From Streptococcus oralis (lineage in GTDB: Bacteria; Bacillota; Bacilli; Lactobacillales; Streptococcaceae), in contig NZ_CP094226.1 of assembly GCF_022749195.1 (NCBI RefSeq), positions 832,001 to 896,000 on the forward strand: 64,000 nt of DNA, written 5' to 3'. Positions within the stretch are counted from its first letter, which is position 1. Every line of letters begins with the position of its first letter. The position numbers and the translations under genes are program-made. The notes below the pieces were generated by a model. It was not told where the DNA came from. It made no database searches and was given only the letters and a program-made list of their open reading frames with translations. Shown in pieces: positions 62,402 through 64,000 of the stretch.

Positions 62402-64000
62402 ATGTATAGATACCCAGTAGTCATCCATTTTCACCGAAAGAATGGGGATTATGATGCTTGTTCATTCAGTAGAAAACAAGCAGATGTTAAAGAAAATTTG
62501 TATTATGAAAATGATTATTTTGGAGCAAAATTTTCCTTTACAGTCACAAGTGAAGAAAGACTCGATACTTTAACCTTTTCTGTCGAAATAGATGGAAAGA
62601 CAAAAGACTATCTCCTACGGTTTAACTATTATCCACTGTTGACTGAGGTTTGGATATTAGATGGTGATGAGACGGTTTATTATTCTGAAAATCCAGCCAT
62701 TGCAAGTCCTTGCTATAAAGATCGAAACCCGTTTGCTTTTGATAAAGCCTTTCACAGTGAAAGTTTTGATCATCATTGGGGATACCAAGGAGAGTTGGGT
62801 TATAGTATCTCAGACTACCAGACAAGCTTTAAACTCTGGGCTCCAACAGCTACAGCAGTCCAAGTGGTCGTTTATGAAAATACAAGTAACGACGCGCCGA
62901 TTTGGAAAACCTTTAATCTAAAGCGAGGGAATAGCTATTCATACAGTCATAAGTACAATACCATTGGTGTTTGGAGTGTAGACCTGGATGAAAATCTTGC
63001 AGGTAAAGCTTATCACTATCAGATTGAGTTTCCGCACCACCAGACCTTGACACGAGACCCATACACTATCGCTACAAGTCCTGATGGAAAACGTTCTGTC
63101 ATCCTATCTCAGCAAGATAGACAGGTAGAAGTTTTTAAAGTCAAACATGGGACAGATGCTCCTTGGCGTTTGGAAAACCCATGTAAAGCCGTTATCTGCG
63201 AGATGCACATTCGTGATTTTACAAAATCACCGACATCTGGAGTTCCAGAAAACCTTCGAGGGACCTTCCTTGGGGCTGCCCAGACTGGAACGGTTAACCA
63301 GTATGGTCAAGCAACAGCCTTTGACTATATCAAAGAACTCGGCTGTAATTATGTTCAGCTCCAACCAATCTTTGATCGCCATAAGGAATATGACGAGGAT
63401 GGAAATGTAACCTATAACTGGGGTTATGACCCCCAAAACTACAATGCGCCAGAACCAAGTTTCTCTAGCAATTCAGATGATCCAGGACAGGTTATTCGAG
63501 ACCTCAAGACCATGATTCAGGCATATCATGATGCGGGAATCGGTGTCATTATGGATGTCGTTTACAACCATACCTTCTCAACGGTTGATGCACCTTTCCA
63601 AACAACTGTTCCTGATTATTACTATCGTATGAATCCAGATGGAACCTTCCAAAACGGCACAGGTGTAGGAAATGAAACCGCAAGCGAACACGAAATGTAC
63701 CGCAAGTATATGATTGACTCACTCCTTTATTGGGTAAAAGAATACAATATTGACGGTTTCCGTTTTGACTTGATGGGAATTCACGATATCAAAACCATGC
63801 AGGCAATTCGTTGGGCACTGGATGAAGTTGATCCTCGTATTATCACTTATGGAGAAGGTTGGAATATGGGGACCGGTCTTGCACCTTATGACAAGGCCAA
63901 GAAGGACAATGCCTACCAGATGCCAAATATTGGATTCTTCAATGATGATCAGCGTGATGCCATCAAAGGAGGAGAAGTTTATGGCTCAATCAAGGCAGGA
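62402..64000 (+). CDS. pulA: Type I pullulanase, N-terminal part (3' end outside window)
   Basis: The frame starts at ATG 62402 (AGGA 7 nt upstream) and is open to the window end (533 residues seen). It begins MYRYPVVIHFHRKNGDYDAC, with a CBM-like domain, then a CBM48 domain (about residues 135-225, FKLWAPTATAVQVVVYE). The pullulanase signature YNWGYDPQNY is near residue 338, followed by the GH13 regions DVVYNHTF and GFRFDLMGIHD (catalytic Asp) and ITYGEGWNMG. There is no signal peptide, so it is a cytoplasmic debranching enzyme for glycogen or maltodextrins. The C-terminal catalytic region is cut off. Confidence 0.93.
   Translation, partial: MYRYPVVIHFHRKNGDYDACSFSRKQADVKENLYYENDYFGAKFSFTVTSEERLDTLTFSVEIDGKTKDYLLRFNYYPLLTEVWILDGDETVYYSENPAIASPCYKDRNPFAFDKAFHSESFDHHWGYQGELGYSISDYQTSFKLWAPTATAVQVVVYENTSNDAPIWKTFNLKRGNSYSYSHKYNTIGVWSVDLDENLAGKAYHYQIEFPHHQTLTRDPYTIATSPDGKRSVILSQQDRQVEVFKVKHGTDAPWRLENPCKAVICEMHIRDFTKSPTSGVPENLRGTFLGAAQTGTVNQYGQATAFDYIKELGCNYVQLQPIFDRHKEYDEDGNVTYNWGYDPQNYNAPEPSFSSNSDDPGQVIRDLKTMIQAYHDAGIGVIMDVVYNHTFSTVDAPFQTTVPDYYYRMNPDGTFQNGTGVGNETASEHEMYRKYMIDSLLYWVKEYNIDGFRFDLMGIHDIKTMQAIRWALDEVDPRIITYGEGWNMGTGLAPYDKAKKDNAYQMPNIGFFNDDQRDAIKGGEVYGSIKAG

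Overview
The window reads as chromosome of a Streptococcus of the mitis/oralis/pneumoniae group. The basis is AT-rich coding sequence with the streptococcal extended -10 promoter style (TATGGTATAAT / TATGGTAAAAT), the vicRKX operon, a GlnP with two fused binding domains, the relQ-ppnK-rluD-pta cluster, an Rgg-type regulator, a BceAB-type exporter and a radC preceded by a ComX-box-like element. No rRNA, tRNA, CRISPR array, insertion sequence or prophage is visible. The species is not decided.

Layout. 0-3 kb: the 3' part of smc, then ribF. 3-5.5 kb: a small operon of a nucleotidyltransferase, a zinc-ribbon protein and a TPR protein. 5.5-7.3 kb (minus): a permease pair led by a 43-aa protein. 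7.4-10.3 kb: tex, sprT and a PspC-domain gene. 10.6-13.5 kb: a 36-aa protein and a BceAB-type ABC transporter behind a palindromic leader. 13.5-17.3 kb: a VIT-family transporter, two HAD phosphatases, ftsY. 17.4-22 kb (minus): zwf, glnQ, glnP. 22-24 kb: uvrB. 24.1-29.5 kb: a variable island. 29.5-33.4 kb: a NUDIX gene, the niacin pair (niaR, niaX), a small membrane protein, and the pantothenate/CoA cluster (panT, coaC, coaB). 33.6-38.5 kb: fhs, pcrA, radC. 38.5-43.8 kb (minus): an orphan gene, a C26 amidase, rex, two small proteins, a cysteine desulfurase, prs and a CYTH protein. 43.9-47.3 kb: relQ, ppnK, rluD-like, pta. 47.4-52.4 kb: mutY, vicRKX and a K+ channel. 52.4-54.5 kb (minus): a thioredoxin-like protein and pgm. 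55-64 kb: a lipoprotein, an ABC-F ATPase, an Rgg regulator with an MFS exporter, ligA, and the start of a type I pullulanase.

The least explained part is the island at 24.1-29.5 kb between uvrB and the NUDIX gene. It holds a membrane acyltransferase followed by a decayed second copy of the uvrB 3' end, a flavodoxin-like oxidoreductase, an anchored protein frameshifted in an A-run, and two families of small membrane proteins in tandem (three of type A with overlapping genes, two of type B). A decayed copy of the NUDIX start region separates the two B genes. The two scars suggest growth by homologous import and tandem duplication at conserved flanks. The product array resembles immunity-type clusters, but no toxin is present and the function is unknown.

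Other points of interest: six genes (ribF, tex, coaB, mutY, the ABC-F gene, ligA) have a -10 box exactly 6 nt before the start codon and are probably leaderless; the radC ribosome binding site lies in a hairpin/terminator that a ComX-started transcript would lack; MutY has no cysteine and so no iron-sulfur cluster; and the K+ channel has an in-frame TGA at codon 5.
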